Shown in pieces: positions 1 through 8,715 of a DNA stretch of 64,000 nt. The first letter of the stretch is position 1. Every line of letters starts with the position of its first letter. The DNA comes from Pelomonas aquatica (GTDB lineage: Bacteria > Pseudomonadota > Gammaproteobacteria > Burkholderiales > Burkholderiaceae_C). Both the position numbers and the translations under genes were made by a program. The stretch is from assembly GCF_026712205.1 (NCBI RefSeq), contig NZ_JAPPUW010000013.1:113820-177819 (forward strand), in the 5' to 3' direction. Below the pieces are notes generated by a model. That model searched no databases. It had not been told where the DNA came from and was given only the letters and a program-made list of their open reading frames with translations.

Positions 1-2396
1 TCGCGATCCTTCAGCGCGAGCTTCACGTCCAGCATTTCGGCGCGGAAGCGCTTGCCGTCGCAGTCCGGGCAGCGCAGGTAGACGTCGCTGAGGAACTGCA
101 TCTCGACATGCTCGAAGCCCGAGCCGCCGCAGGTCGGGCAGCGGCCGTCGCCGGCGTTGAAGCTGAACATGCCGGCGCTGTAGCTGCGCTCGACGGCCAG
201 CGGCGCGACGGCGAAGAGCTTGCGGATCTCGTCGAAGGCGCCGACGTAGCTGGCCGGGTTGGAGCGGGCCGTCTTGCCGATCGGCGACTGGTCGACGAAG
301 ACGGCGTCGGCGAGGTGGTCGGCGCCGAGCAGCCTTTCGTGCGCGCCCGGCGTCTCGGTGGCCTTGCCGAACTGGCGGGCCAGGGCCGGGTAGAGCACGT
401 CCTGCATCAGCGTGCTCTTGCCGGAGCCGGACACGCCCGTCACGACCACCATGCGCTGCAGCGGGAACTCGACGGACACGTCCTTCAGGTTGTGCTCGCG
501 CACGCCTTCGAGGATGAGCCTGGGCGTGCTCTCGTCCACCAGGCGCTTCAGGCCCATGCCGACATGCTTGCGCGCACCGAGGTAGGCGCCGGTCAGCGTG
601 TCGGCCGCGCGGATGGTCTCGGGCGTGCCGTCGAAGACGATCTGGCCGCCGCGCTCGCCGGGGCCGGGGCCCATGTCGATCAGCCGGTCGGCGGCCAGCA
701 TGACGGCCGGGTCGTGCTCGACGACGACCAGCGTGTTGCCCGCGTCGCGCAGCCTCTGCATGGCCTGCACGATGCGGCCCATGTCGCGCGGATGCAGGCC
801 GATGCTGGGCTCGTCCAGCACGAACAGCGTGTTGACGAGGCTCGTGCCCAGCGCCGTGGTGAGGTTGATGCGCTGCACCTCGCCGCCGGACAGCGTGCGG
901 CTCTGGCGGTCCAGCGTGAGGTAGCCCAGGCCCACGTCGCAGAGATAGCGGCTGCGGTGGCGGATCTCGTCCAGCAGCAGCTTCAGCGCCTCGTCCAGCA
1001 TCGAACTGGGCAGCTGCAGCGCGTCGACAAAGTCGCGCAGCCTGGCGATCGGCAGCTGCATCAGGTCGTGCAGGCTCAGGCCCGGCAGCGTTTCGAGCTG
1101 CTCGCGCGACCAGTCCACGCCGACCGGCAGGAAGCGCTGCGCGGCCGGCAGCGCCGCATCGGCCAGCGCCTTGCTGCCGACGCGCCACAGCAGCGCCTCG
1201 GTCTTCAGCCGCGCGCCGCGGCAGCTGGGGCACTCGGTGTAGCTGCGGTATTTGGACAAGAGCACGCGGATGTGCATCTTGTAGGCCTTGCTCTCCAGGT
1301 AGTCGAAGAAGCGCCTGACCCCGTACCACTGCTTGTTCCAGTTGCCGTTCCAGTTCGGCGTGCCGTTGATGACCCATTCGCGGTGGGCCGCCGACAAGTC
1401 CTTCCACGGCGTGTCGCGCGGGATGCCGGCCTCGCCGGCATAGCGCAGCAGGTCTTCCTGGCAGTCCTTCCAGGCCGGCGTCTGCAGCGGCTTGATGGCG
1501 CCGTTGCGCAGCGTCTTGCGCTCGTCGGGGATGACGAGGCCGAGGTCCACGCCGATGACGCGGCCGAAGCCGCGGCAGGCCTCGCAGGCGCCGAAGGCGG
1601 AATTGAACGAGAACAGCGCCGGCTGCGGGTCGGCGTAGCGGATGTCGCTTTCGGGACAGTGCAGGCCGGTCGAGAAGCGCCAGAGTGTGGCGCCGTCGTC
1701 GCCGACGTGAACATTCACCCGCCCCGCGCCGCGCTTCAGGCAGAGCTCGATGGCCTCCATCGCGCGCTGCCTGTCCGCTCCCAGCATGCGAAAGCGGTCG
1801 GCCACGACGTCCAGCACTTTTTTACTTTCGACCACCCGCTCGCCCTGCACGCGCGTGAAGCCGCTGGCCGCCAGCCATTGCTCGACCTGCTCGGCCGTCG
1901 TGTTGGCCGGCAGCTCGACCGGAAATGTCAGCACCATTCTGGGGTCGGCCGCCGCCTCGGCCCGCGCCATCAGCTCCGCATAAATGCTCTGCGCCGTGTC
2001 GTGCCTGACCGGCAGCGCCGTCTTGCGGTCGAAGAGCTCGGCCGCGCGGGCGTAGAGCAGCTTCAGGTGGTCGTTCAGCTCCGTCATCGTGCCGACCGTG
2101 GAGCGGCTGGTGCGCACCGGGTTGGTCTGGTCGATGGCGATGGCCGGCGGCACGCCGTCCACCTTGTCGACGGCGGGGCGGTCCATGCGGTCCAGGAACT
2201 GGCGCGCATAGGCCGAGAAGGTCTCGACATAGCGGCGCTGGCCCTCGGCGTAGAGGGTGTCGAAGACCAGGCTGGACTTGCCCGAGCCGCTCGGCCCGGT
2301 GACGACGGTCAGCTCGGCCGTGCGCAGGTCGAGGTCGAGGTTCTTGAGGTTGTGCTGCCGGGCGCCCCGGATGCGGATCAGACCATCAGACGACAT
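1..2396 (-). CDS. uvrA: Excinuclease ABC subunit UvrA, 5' part (runs off left edge)
   Basis: DNA damage recognition ATPase of nucleotide excision repair. It scans duplex DNA as a dimer and loads UvrB. The first 798 codons lie in the window. The N-terminal Walker A is GPSGSGKSS near residues 34-42, an ABC signature LSGGEVQRI lies near residue 500, and the second Walker A GVSGSGKST lies near residue 650. Cys pairs such as CEAC, CPSC and CPTC mark the zinc modules. The start ATG fits the family N-terminus. The N-terminal wording (VPPAIAIDQ, STVGTMTELND) is, as I recall, that of the very long UvrA form of Burkholderiales, about 1,900 residues, rather than the 940-residue housekeeping form. Only sequence left of the window can settle that. 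No convincing LexA box is seen in the 216 bp upstream. Confidence 0.93.
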   Translation of the reverse strand, partial: MSSDGLIRIRGARQHNLKNLDLDLRTAELTVVTGPSGSGKSSLVFDTLYAEGQRRYVETFSAYARQFLDRMDRPAVDKVDGVPPAIAIDQTNPVRTSRSTVGTMTELNDHLKLLYARAAELFDRKTALPVRHDTAQSIYAELMARAEAAADPRMVLTFPVELPANTTAEQVEQWLAASGFTRVQGERVVESKKVLDVVADRFRMLGADRQRAMEAIELCLKRGAGRVNVHVGDDGATLWRFSTGLHCPESDIRYADPQPALFSFNSAFGACEACRGFGRVIGVDLGLVIPDERKTLRNGAIKPLQTPAWKDCQEDLLRYAGEAGIPRDTPWKDLSAAHREWVINGTPNWNGNWNKQWYGVRRFFDYLESKAYKMHIRVLLSKYRSYTECPSCRGARLKTEALLWRVGSKALADAALPAAQRFLPVGVDWSREQLETLPGLSLHDLMQLPIARLRDFVDALQLPSSMLDEALKLLLDEIRHRSRYLCDVGLGYLTLDRQSRTLSGGEVQRINLTTALGTSLVNTLFVLDEPSIGLHPRDMGRIVQAMQRLRDAGNTLVVVEHDPAVMLAADRLIDMGPGPGERGGQIVFDGTPETIRAADTLTGAYLGARKHVGMGLKRLVDESTPRLILEGVREHNLKDVSVEFPLQRMVVVTGVSGSGKSTLMQDVLYPALARQFGKATETPGAHERLLGADHLADAVFVDQSPIGKTARSNPASYVGAFDEIRKLFAVAPLAVERSYSAGMFSFNAGDGRCPTCGGSGFEHVEMQFLSDVYLRCPDCDGKRFRAEMLDVKLALKDR

Positions 2397-2612
2397 GGTG
2401 GGGGTCAAAACGACAAAGGCGAGCAGTGTAGGGAGGCGGGATGACGAAAACTGTCAGCACGGCCGGGTCGATGGCTGCCGGTCCAGGGTCCAAAAAAATG
2501 GCCAAACCGCACCGTGTTCGTCGGGCTCTCGGTTGCGCCCGCGCCCGCTCTGCGGCAACATGGCTCGCGCCTGTCGAAGGCCTATAACAACAATCTGAAC
2601 GAGGACATGGGG

Positions 2613-3125
2613 ATGGACAAGTCGAGGCAGCCTTCCGGGGCGCCGATGCATGCGCGGATCTGGCTCAGTACCACCCAGGACGGCACGGAGGCCGGCACGC
2701 CGGACGCGGGCGGCAGCAACCCGTCCGCTGGCAGCCACCAGCCCCTGGTCCTGCTCGTCGAGGACAACCACATCAACCAGGTCGTCGCGCTGGAGTTCCT
2801 GGCGCTGATGGGCGTGCAGGCCCGCCTGGCCAGGAACGGCATCGAGGCCCTGAGCGCCTGCGCCGACACCGCCCCCGACCTCGTGCTGATGGACATCCAG
2901 ATGCCCGGCATGGACGGCCTGGAATGCGCCCGCCGCCTGCGCGCCCAGCAGCGCGAGGGCAAGCTGCCCAGCTTCCCCATCCTGGCCCTCACCGCCCACG
3001 CGCTGGACGCCGACGTGGCCGCCAGCCTGGAAGCCGGCATGGACGAGCATCTGACCAAGCCGCTGGACTTCGTCGCGCTGCGCACGCGGCTGCAGCGCTG
3101 GCTCAAGCTGCCGGAGCCGAACTGA
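2613..3125 (+). CDS. Stand-alone response-regulator receiver protein
   Basis: A 170-residue protein that is one CheY-like receiver domain with a 43-residue N-terminal tail of low complexity. The acidic pair is E50-D51 (VEDNHINQ), the phospho-acceptor is D94 in LMDIQMPGMDG, and the late Lys is in LTKPLD. The VEDN and DIQMPGMDG wording resembles receiver modules of hybrid histidine kinases more than transcription factors, and no output domain follows. The start is ambiguous between ATGs at 2607 and 2613. I chose 2613 because GAGG at 2601-2604 is then 8 nt away. No histidine kinase is adjacent, so it is an orphan. It probably works by protein-protein contact or as a phosphate sink. Confidence 0.85.
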   Translation: MDKSRQPSGAPMHARIWLSTTQDGTEAGTPDAGGSNPSAGSHQPLVLLVEDNHINQVVALEFLALMGVQARLARNGIEALSACADTAPDLVLMDIQMPGMDGLECARRLRAQQREGKLPSFPILALTAHALDADVAASLEAGMDEHLTKPLDFVALRTRLQRWLKLPEPN

Positions 3126-3127
3126 GG

Positions 3128-3209
3128 CCCCTCGTCCGGCCGCGCCGCTGAACGCGTGCGCGGCCAGCAGCGCCCCAGGCGGGCCGGCTTGGGAGCGGCC
3201 CGGCGCTCG
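3128..3209. repeat. Intergenic repeat of family B, copy 1 (conserved ends, variable hairpin centre)
   Basis: It begins 3 nt after the receiver stop codon. The left end is CCCCTCGTCCG and the right end is GGCTTGGGAGCGGCCCGGC plus GCTCG. The same two ends recur at 57817-57889. The centre holds a perfect 8-bp hairpin, GGCCGCGC at 3138-3145 with GCGCGGCC at 3158-3165. It may serve as a transcription terminator, although no T-run follows. Confidence 0.6.
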
Positions 3210-3249
3210 GCCCGCGGGCGGCTGCGGTGGCTTCGATAATCGCGCGGCC

Positions 3250-4758
3250 ATGAACCTCTACACCGCCCTGCGCGCCGGCTTCCCGGCCGACCTGGACTCG
3301 ACCGCCATCGACGCCGACGGCGCGCGCTACCGCTGGCGCGACCTCGAACGCGGCAGCGCCATGATGGCGAACTGGCTCGCACGGCTGGACCTGCCCGCCG
3401 GCAGCCGCGTCGCCGTGCATGCGGACAAGAGCGTCGAGGGCCTGCTGCTCTACCTCGCCGTGCTGCGCGCCGGCCTCGTCTACCTGCCGCTGAACCCGGC
3501 CTACCAGGCCAGCGAACTGGAGCACTTCATCCAGGACGCGGCGCCCGGCGTGCTGGTGTGCGCCGGCCGCAACTTCGGCTGGGTCAGCAAGCTGGCCTTC
3601 CAGCGTGGCGTGCGCTGGGTCTTCACGCTGAACGACGACCGCAGCGGCACGCTGCTGGACCGCGCCTCGCAGATGAGCGATGTCCACGGGCCGGTGGCGC
3701 GCGAGGCGGGCGACCTCGCCGCCATCCTCTACACCAGCGGCACGACCGGGCGCAGCAAGGGCGCGATGCTGAGCCACGGCAACCTGCTGAGCAACGCGCA
3801 GACGCTGAAGGCCTACTGGGCCTGGCAGCCCGATGACGTGCTGCTGCACGCCCTGCCCATCTTCCATGTGCACGGCCTCTTCGTCGCCTCGCACGGCGCG
3901 CTGCTGAACGGCAGCCGCATGCTGTGGTTCGACAAGTTCGACGCCGCCGCCGTCGCGCGCCGCCTGCCCGAGGTCACGGTCTTCATGGGCGTGCCCACGC
4001 TGTACACGCGGCTGCTGCAGGAAAAGCCGCTGGACTGCGGCCGCATGCGCCTCTTCATCAGCGGCTCGGCGCCGCTGCTGGCCGAGACCTGGCACGGGTG
4101 GCAGGCCCGCACCGGCCACCAGATCCTGGAGCGCTACGGCATGAGCGAGACGCTGATGCTGACCTCCAACCCCTGCCGCCCCGAGGACGGCCCGCGCCGG
4201 CCCGGCACCGTGGGCCGGCCGCTGCCCGGCGTGGGCCTGCGCATCGTCGGCGACGACGGCCGGGCCTGCGCCGGCGGCGAGATCGGCGGCGTGCAGGTGC
4301 GCGGCCCCAGCGTCTTCGGCGGCTACTGGCAGATGCCGCAGAAGACGGCCGAGGAGTTCACGGCCGATGGCTGGTTCAGGACCGGCGACGTCGGCCGCCT
4401 GGACGAAGCCGGCTATCTGACGCTGATCGGCCGCAGCAGGGACCTCATCATCAGCGGCGGCTTCAACGTCTACCCGGCCGAGGTCGAGGGCTTCCTGAAC
4501 GAGCTGCCGGGCGTCGGCGAGTCGGCCGTCATCGGTGTGCCGCACCCGGATTTCGGCGAGGCCGTCGTCGCCGTCATCACGCCCCGCGGCCAGCCCGACC
4601 CGGCCGCGCTGATCGCGGCGCTGAAGGAGCGCATCGCCGGCTTCAAGGTGCCCAAGCGCATCCTCGTCGCGGCCGAACTGCCGCGCAACGCGATGGGCAA
4701 GGTGCAGAAGCAGCTGCTGCGCGAACAGCATGCCGCGCTGTTCTCCTCCACCACCTGA
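3250..4758 (+). CDS. matB: Malonyl-CoA synthetase (MatB-type acyl-CoA ligase)
   Basis: Cytoplasmic adenylate-forming enzyme that activates malonate (or methylmalonate) to its CoA thioester with ATP. Its 502 residues match the usual MatB length. The AMP-binding P-loop YTSGTTGRSKGAMLSH, the A5 motif ERYGMSE, the A7 motif WFRTGDVG and the C-terminal A10 lysine in NAMGKVQK are all intact. The overall wording (YLPLNPAY, ALPIFHVHGLF, ISGSAPLL, GVPHPDFGEAV) follows Rhizobium MatB closely, so malonate is favoured over long fatty acids. No malonate transporter or decarboxylase gene is adjacent, so the gene seems to work alone, perhaps feeding malonyl-CoA to fatty acid or polyketide synthesis. Substrate specificity is inferred. 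Confidence 0.85.
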   Translation: MNLYTALRAGFPADLDSTAIDADGARYRWRDLERGSAMMANWLARLDLPAGSRVAVHADKSVEGLLLYLAVLRAGLVYLPLNPAYQASELEHFIQDAAPGVLVCAGRNFGWVSKLAFQRGVRWVFTLNDDRSGTLLDRASQMSDVHGPVAREAGDLAAILYTSGTTGRSKGAMLSHGNLLSNAQTLKAYWAWQPDDVLLHALPIFHVHGLFVASHGALLNGSRMLWFDKFDAAAVARRLPEVTVFMGVPTLYTRLLQEKPLDCGRMRLFISGSAPLLAETWHGWQARTGHQILERYGMSETLMLTSNPCRPEDGPRRPGTVGRPLPGVGLRIVGDDGRACAGGEIGGVQVRGPSVFGGYWQMPQKTAEEFTADGWFRTGDVGRLDEAGYLTLIGRSRDLIISGGFNVYPAEVEGFLNELPGVGESAVIGVPHPDFGEAVVAVITPRGQPDPAALIAALKERIAGFKVPKRILVAAELPRNAMGKVQKQLLREQHAALFSSTT

Positions 4759-4818
4759 ACCCGGCTCGCCCGGCCACCGGCAGCGCTGCACAATGAACCG
4801 CGCCCCAAGGCCCAGCCG

Positions 4819-7455
4819 ATGAGCGAGCCCGCCACGCCCACCCCGACGCCCACCGAGGCCGCCCAGCAGCGGCACGCGCGGCGCGCGCGCTGGCGCGACC
4901 GGGCCCTGCTGCTGGCGCCAGCCCTGGCCTTCGGCTCGGTCATCCTGACGATCTGGGCGCTGGTGGCCTGGTATGTCGTCGCCTGGCCGGGCGAGTTGCG
5001 CGCGCAGCAGAACCAGGCCCTCGCCACCGCCGTGCGCGCCATCGCGATGCGGACCGAGCCGGTGTTGCGCCAGGCCGACGGCGCGCTGCGCGTCGTCGAC
5101 CTCTGGCTGCTGAGCGCGCATGGCGGCGGCGACCCGCTGGACGACCCCTCGCTCGTGCAGCTCGCCGATGACGTGCGCGCCGGCTCCGGCCAGCTCGTCG
5201 ACGTGATGCTGGTGGCCCGCACCGGCAAGATCCGCCGCCTGCAGCGCGGCGGCGCTGCCGACGGCGCCAGCATCGAAGGCAGCCCCGCCTTCGCCCAGGT
5301 GGACGGCATCGTGCCCGAGGGCGTCACGCTCGGCCAGCCGCTGGCGCTCGGCGGCAGGCTGGACGACGGCCACCCGCGCCTGCCGCTGCTGATGCGCCTG
5401 TCCCGCCCGCTGGGCGACTACGACTACGTGCTCGCCGTCGTCGACCTGCAGCGCCTGCATGCGATGCTGGCGCCGCTCGCGCCGCAGCCGCTGGCCGCCC
5501 TGGTGCTGCTGCGCACCGACGGCGTCGTGCTGTCGCGGCGGCCGGCGGTGCCCGGCTTCATCGGGCGCAACCTGTTCGGCGAGCTGCCGAGCTTTCGCCA
5601 GGAGCTCGGCGGCAAGGCGGGCTTCTTCAGCACCAACGGCTCCGTGACGGACCGGCGCGCGCGCATCGGCGCCTATGTGACGCTGGGCGACTTCGGCGTC
5701 AAGCTGCTGCTGTCCGACACCGAGGACGCCGCCCTCGCAACCCACCGCCAGCAGCGCAGCCTGCTGCTGGCCGGCGCCCTGCTGCTGAGCCTGGGCCTGG
5801 CCCTGCTGGCGCGCTGGCTGGGCCGGCTGCAGCGCGCGGCCCGGCTGCGCGACGCGACGCTGCAGGCCACCAGCAACGCGATGCCGCTGGGCCTGTTCCG
5901 CTGCGACGAGACCGGCCGCGTCGTCTACGTGAACGACAGCTATCTGCGCGTGCACGGCATGCGGCGCGAGGACATCGCCTGGGGCTGGACCCAGCTCGTC
6001 CCGCCCGAGCAGCGCGACATGCTGATCCAGCGCTGGAAGCACCACATGGCCAGCGGCGAGCCCATCGACATGGTGCGCAAGATGAAGCGCGGCAGCGACG
6101 GCCGCATCCGCTGGATCGCCGTGCGCACGGCGCCCCTCGTCATCGGCGGACGGGTCGCCGGCCAGGCCGGCACGGTCGAGGACGTGACCGAGCGCGGCGA
6201 GCAGGAAAGGGCCTACCGGACCCTGGCCGCCATCTTCGACATGACGCCCGACATCGTCTGCCAGGCCCGCGCCAACGGCGACGTCAGCTATATGAACCCG
6301 GTCGCGCGCCGGCTCTTGGGCATCGCGCCCGGCGCCGCGCTGGACGGCATCCGCATCGAGCATTTCCTGTCGGCCGAGCAGGTCCAGGCCTATCGGCAGC
6401 ATGTGCTGCCCGCCGTGATGCGCGACGGCCACTGGCAGGGCCGCACCCGGGTCCAGGCCGGTGCCGACGGCCTGCCGGTGGACTGCACGGTGCTGGCCCA
6501 CCGCGACGTGCGCGGCCGCATCGAAACCGTGTCGGTCATCATGCGCGACGTGTCCGCGCAGGCGCGCGCCCAGCGCGAGCGCGAGCGCAGCGAGGCCATG
6601 CTGCTGGCCGTCGCGCACACGGCGCGCGCGCAGTTCCTCGTCGGCGACACCGCGGGCCGCGTCATCTTCTTCAACGCCGCCTTCGAGCAGCAGCGCGGCA
6701 TCGCGCTGCAGGACTGGGTGGGCCGGCCGCTGGCCGAGCTCTTCGGCCCGCGGGACCATGCCGCCCGCGCGCCGCTGATCGCGGCGGCCCTGGCCGGCGA
6801 GACGCGCCACCTCGACCTCGTCGACGACGGCGGGCGCGACGGCCGCAGCTTCGACGTGCAGTACGCGCCGCTGCGCGTGCAGAGCGGCCAGATCGAAGGC
6901 GTCATCGGCATCGAGGTCGACGTGACCGAGGCGCGCCAGGAAGAGGCGCGGCTGCGCCTGGCCTCGCAGACCGACGGGCTGACCCAGCTGCTCAACCGCG
7001 TCGGCTTCGAGGAGAGCGCGCGCCGCCTGCTCGCCGCGCCGCCGGGCCGGCGCCTGGCCCTGCTCTACCTCGACCTCGACAAGTTCAAGCCCGTCAACGA
7101 CCAGCACGGCCATCCGGCCGGGGACGCGCTGCTGAAGGCCGTGGCCCTGCGCATGCGCCATGCGCTGCGCCCGGGCGACCTCGTCGCGCGCCTGGGCGGC
7201 GACGAGTTCGCCGTGCTGCTGCCCCAGCTGGGCAGCGCCGGCGACGCAGCCACCGTGGCGGCCAAGCTGCTGCAGGCGCTCTCGACGCCCTATCACATCG
7301 GCGATATGGTGCTGGAGATCGGCGTCAGCATCGGCTACTGCGTGGCGCCGGGCGGCAGCAGCCTGGAGGCCCTGGTCGCCGGCGCCGACGCCCACCTCTA
7401 CGCGGCCAAGCGCGCCGGCCGCGGGCGCTTCCAGGGCGGCGAGATCGGCGATTAG
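4819..7455 (+). CDS. Membrane sensor diguanylate cyclase (PDC sensor, three PAS, GGDEF)
   Basis: Predicted to make cyclic di-GMP in response to an external signal. Domain order over 878 residues: cytoplasmic tail; transmembrane helix near 29-55; periplasmic PDC/Cache-like region of about 260 residues; second helix near 314-336; three PAS domains between about 350 and 700 (one carries an EDVTERGEQER tail typical of PAS/PAC); then GGDEF. The active-site loop GGDEF is intact at 793-797. An RPGD inhibitory I-site lies exactly five residues before it, so product feedback inhibition is likely. No EAL domain is present. It stands alone between matB and a convergent exonuclease gene. Confidence 0.92.
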   Translation: MSEPATPTPTPTEAAQQRHARRARWRDRALLLAPALAFGSVILTIWALVAWYVVAWPGELRAQQNQALATAVRAIAMRTEPVLRQADGALRVVDLWLLSAHGGGDPLDDPSLVQLADDVRAGSGQLVDVMLVARTGKIRRLQRGGAADGASIEGSPAFAQVDGIVPEGVTLGQPLALGGRLDDGHPRLPLLMRLSRPLGDYDYVLAVVDLQRLHAMLAPLAPQPLAALVLLRTDGVVLSRRPAVPGFIGRNLFGELPSFRQELGGKAGFFSTNGSVTDRRARIGAYVTLGDFGVKLLLSDTEDAALATHRQQRSLLLAGALLLSLGLALLARWLGRLQRAARLRDATLQATSNAMPLGLFRCDETGRVVYVNDSYLRVHGMRREDIAWGWTQLVPPEQRDMLIQRWKHHMASGEPIDMVRKMKRGSDGRIRWIAVRTAPLVIGGRVAGQAGTVEDVTERGEQERAYRTLAAIFDMTPDIVCQARANGDVSYMNPVARRLLGIAPGAALDGIRIEHFLSAEQVQAYRQHVLPAVMRDGHWQGRTRVQAGADGLPVDCTVLAHRDVRGRIETVSVIMRDVSAQARAQRERERSEAMLLAVAHTARAQFLVGDTAGRVIFFNAAFEQQRGIALQDWVGRPLAELFGPRDHAARAPLIAAALAGETRHLDLVDDGGRDGRSFDVQYAPLRVQSGQIEGVIGIEVDVTEARQEEARLRLASQTDGLTQLLNRVGFEESARRLLAAPPGRRLALLYLDLDKFKPVNDQHGHPAGDALLKAVALRMRHALRPGDLVARLGGDEFAVLLPQLGSAGDAATVAAKLLQALSTPYHIGDMVLEIGVSIGYCVAPGGSSLEALVAGADAHLYAAKRAGRGRFQGGEIGD

Positions 7456-7459
7456 GCGA

Positions 7460-7954
7460 TCAGGCGGTCACGCCGTTCTTGATCTCTTCCAGCGCCAGCT
7501 GCAGCACGCGCGCATCGCTGCTGGCGCGGTGTCGGGTCAGCTGCTGGCGCCGGCGCACGGCCTCGGTGACGCCGCGCCAGCGCAGCGCCTCGGTCTCGCT
7601 GAGCAGGCGGCGCAGGTCGTCCAGCCGGAAGCTGGGCTGCAGGCCGGCCGCGTCGTAGAGCCGCGCCATCCAGGGGTAGTCCAGGCCCCAGCCGTCGCAG
7701 TAGACCGTCTGGCCCTGCAGGCGCCGGTTGATCTGCTCGGCCATCCAGCGCACCGGGCGGCCGTTCTTCAGCAGCAGCTCGCGGCTGATGCCATGCAGGG
7801 CCTCGGCGGCCTCGTCCCAGTGCAGCCAGTCGGGCTCGGGGCGCACCAGGCCGCAGAACAGCGTGCCGTCGCCGGCGACGAAGCCGACCTCGATCGGATA
7901 GCTGCCGCGGCCGAAGCCAGAGGCTTCGATGTCGAGGATGGTGGGCAGCTGCAT
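7460..7954 (-). CDS. DnaQ-like 3'-5' exonuclease family protein
   Basis: A small 164-residue nuclease of the DEDDh type. Exo I is LDIEASGFG with the D-x-E pair. A central DGWGLDYPW segment supplies the second acidic residue. The C-terminal HRASSDARVLQLAL holds the catalytic His and last Asp, as in exonuclease X and oligoribonuclease relatives. The length is that of the minimal catalytic domain with no polymerase-binding tail. The substrate cannot be told from sequence. It ends 4 nt from the end of the convergent diguanylate cyclase gene. Confidence 0.8.
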   Translation of the reverse strand: MQLPTILDIEASGFGRGSYPIEVGFVAGDGTLFCGLVRPEPDWLHWDEAAEALHGISRELLLKNGRPVRWMAEQINRRLQGQTVYCDGWGLDYPWMARLYDAAGLQPSFRLDDLRRLLSETEALRWRGVTEAVRRRQQLTRHRASSDARVLQLALEEIKNGVTA

Positions 7955-7985
7955 CGGGCCGAGTTTGTCAGCCCACCGTGACGAA

Positions 7986-8561
7986 TCAAGCAGGGTTGTC
8001 GATCACCTGCTCGCGCTCGAACAGCGCCAGCGCCGCGCGGCCGACCTGGCGCGTGTCCCACCAGGCATAGGCGCCCACGCCGGCCGCGCCGACCACCGGC
8101 AGCCAGCGCGACAGCGCCCGGCCCGCGGCCTGCTTGCCCAGCTGCAGGCCGATGGCGCCGGCCGCGCGCTGCAGCAGGGCCTGGGTCGCCGGCCGCACGA
8201 TGACGCGCTCGCCGACGCGCACCGACAGGTCGCGCAGCGCCTGGGCGGCCGTGTGGCGGAACAGGCACCACAGCATCTGCGCCGGGCCGAGCTCGGCGCT
8301 GCGGCCGTACAGCGCGGCGATGTCGGCGACGAGCTGGCGCTGGATATGCCAGACGGCCAGCATCTCCGGCGCGATGGTGGCCCAGCCCAGCGGGCCCGGC
8401 GGCAGCGCCAGCGCGCCGGCGGCCAGCGCCGCCTTGCCGGCGGCGGCCTCGATGGCCTGCGCCGCCGCGTCGGCCGGCCGCGGGCTGGGCAGGCAGCCAG
8501 GCTCCGGCGGCTGGCTCACCAGGGCCAGCACCCGCTCGCTCATCCCCGCTTGATCGGCCAT
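7986..8561 (-). CDS. EcsC-family-like protein of unknown function
   Basis: A 191-residue alanine-rich protein without a signal peptide. The central part (PPGPLGWATIAPEML, VWHIQRQLVADIAALYG) and the late glycine-rich hydrophobic stretch (LPVVGAAGVGAYAWWDT) resemble EcsC-domain proteins, which are poorly understood and may touch membranes. I chose the ATG at 8561 because GAGG sits 6 nt upstream. The open frame extends 28 codons further without a ribosome site. It may share a transcript with the exonuclease gene 31 nt downstream. Confidence 0.55.
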   Translation of the reverse strand: MADQAGMSERVLALVSQPPEPGCLPSPRPADAAAQAIEAAAGKAALAAGALALPPGPLGWATIAPEMLAVWHIQRQLVADIAALYGRSAELGPAQMLWCLFRHTAAQALRDLSVRVGERVIVRPATQALLQRAAGAIGLQLGKQAAGRALSRWLPVVGAAGVGAYAWWDTRQVGRAALALFEREQVIDNPA

Positions 8562-8715
8562 GCATCGCCTCCCGCGCGCAGACCGGCCTTCCTTCACGAA
8601 CCCGGTCTGAGCTAAATCAAATCGATGGCACGGACTTTCGCACACGCGGGCCGTGTCGCTGCAAGATGCCGCATCGCCGAAACACCCTCATCAACTCGGC
8701 GGCAAGGGAGCCCAA

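Noticed and set aside
3103..7395. Very long open frame on the minus strand opposite matB and the diguanylate cyclase
   Set aside because: It is low complexity (Ala, Arg, Gly, Gln, His), has no domain, and mirrors two clear genes. High GC third positions leave the opposite strand open. The same holds for 24644-26080, 45069-48191 and 19540-21954.
8626..8641. Sigma-54-like promoter before the chemoreceptor gene
   Set aside because: TGGCACG is present, but the GC of the -12 element is one base out of register (TTTCGC), so the 10-bp spacing rule is broken.
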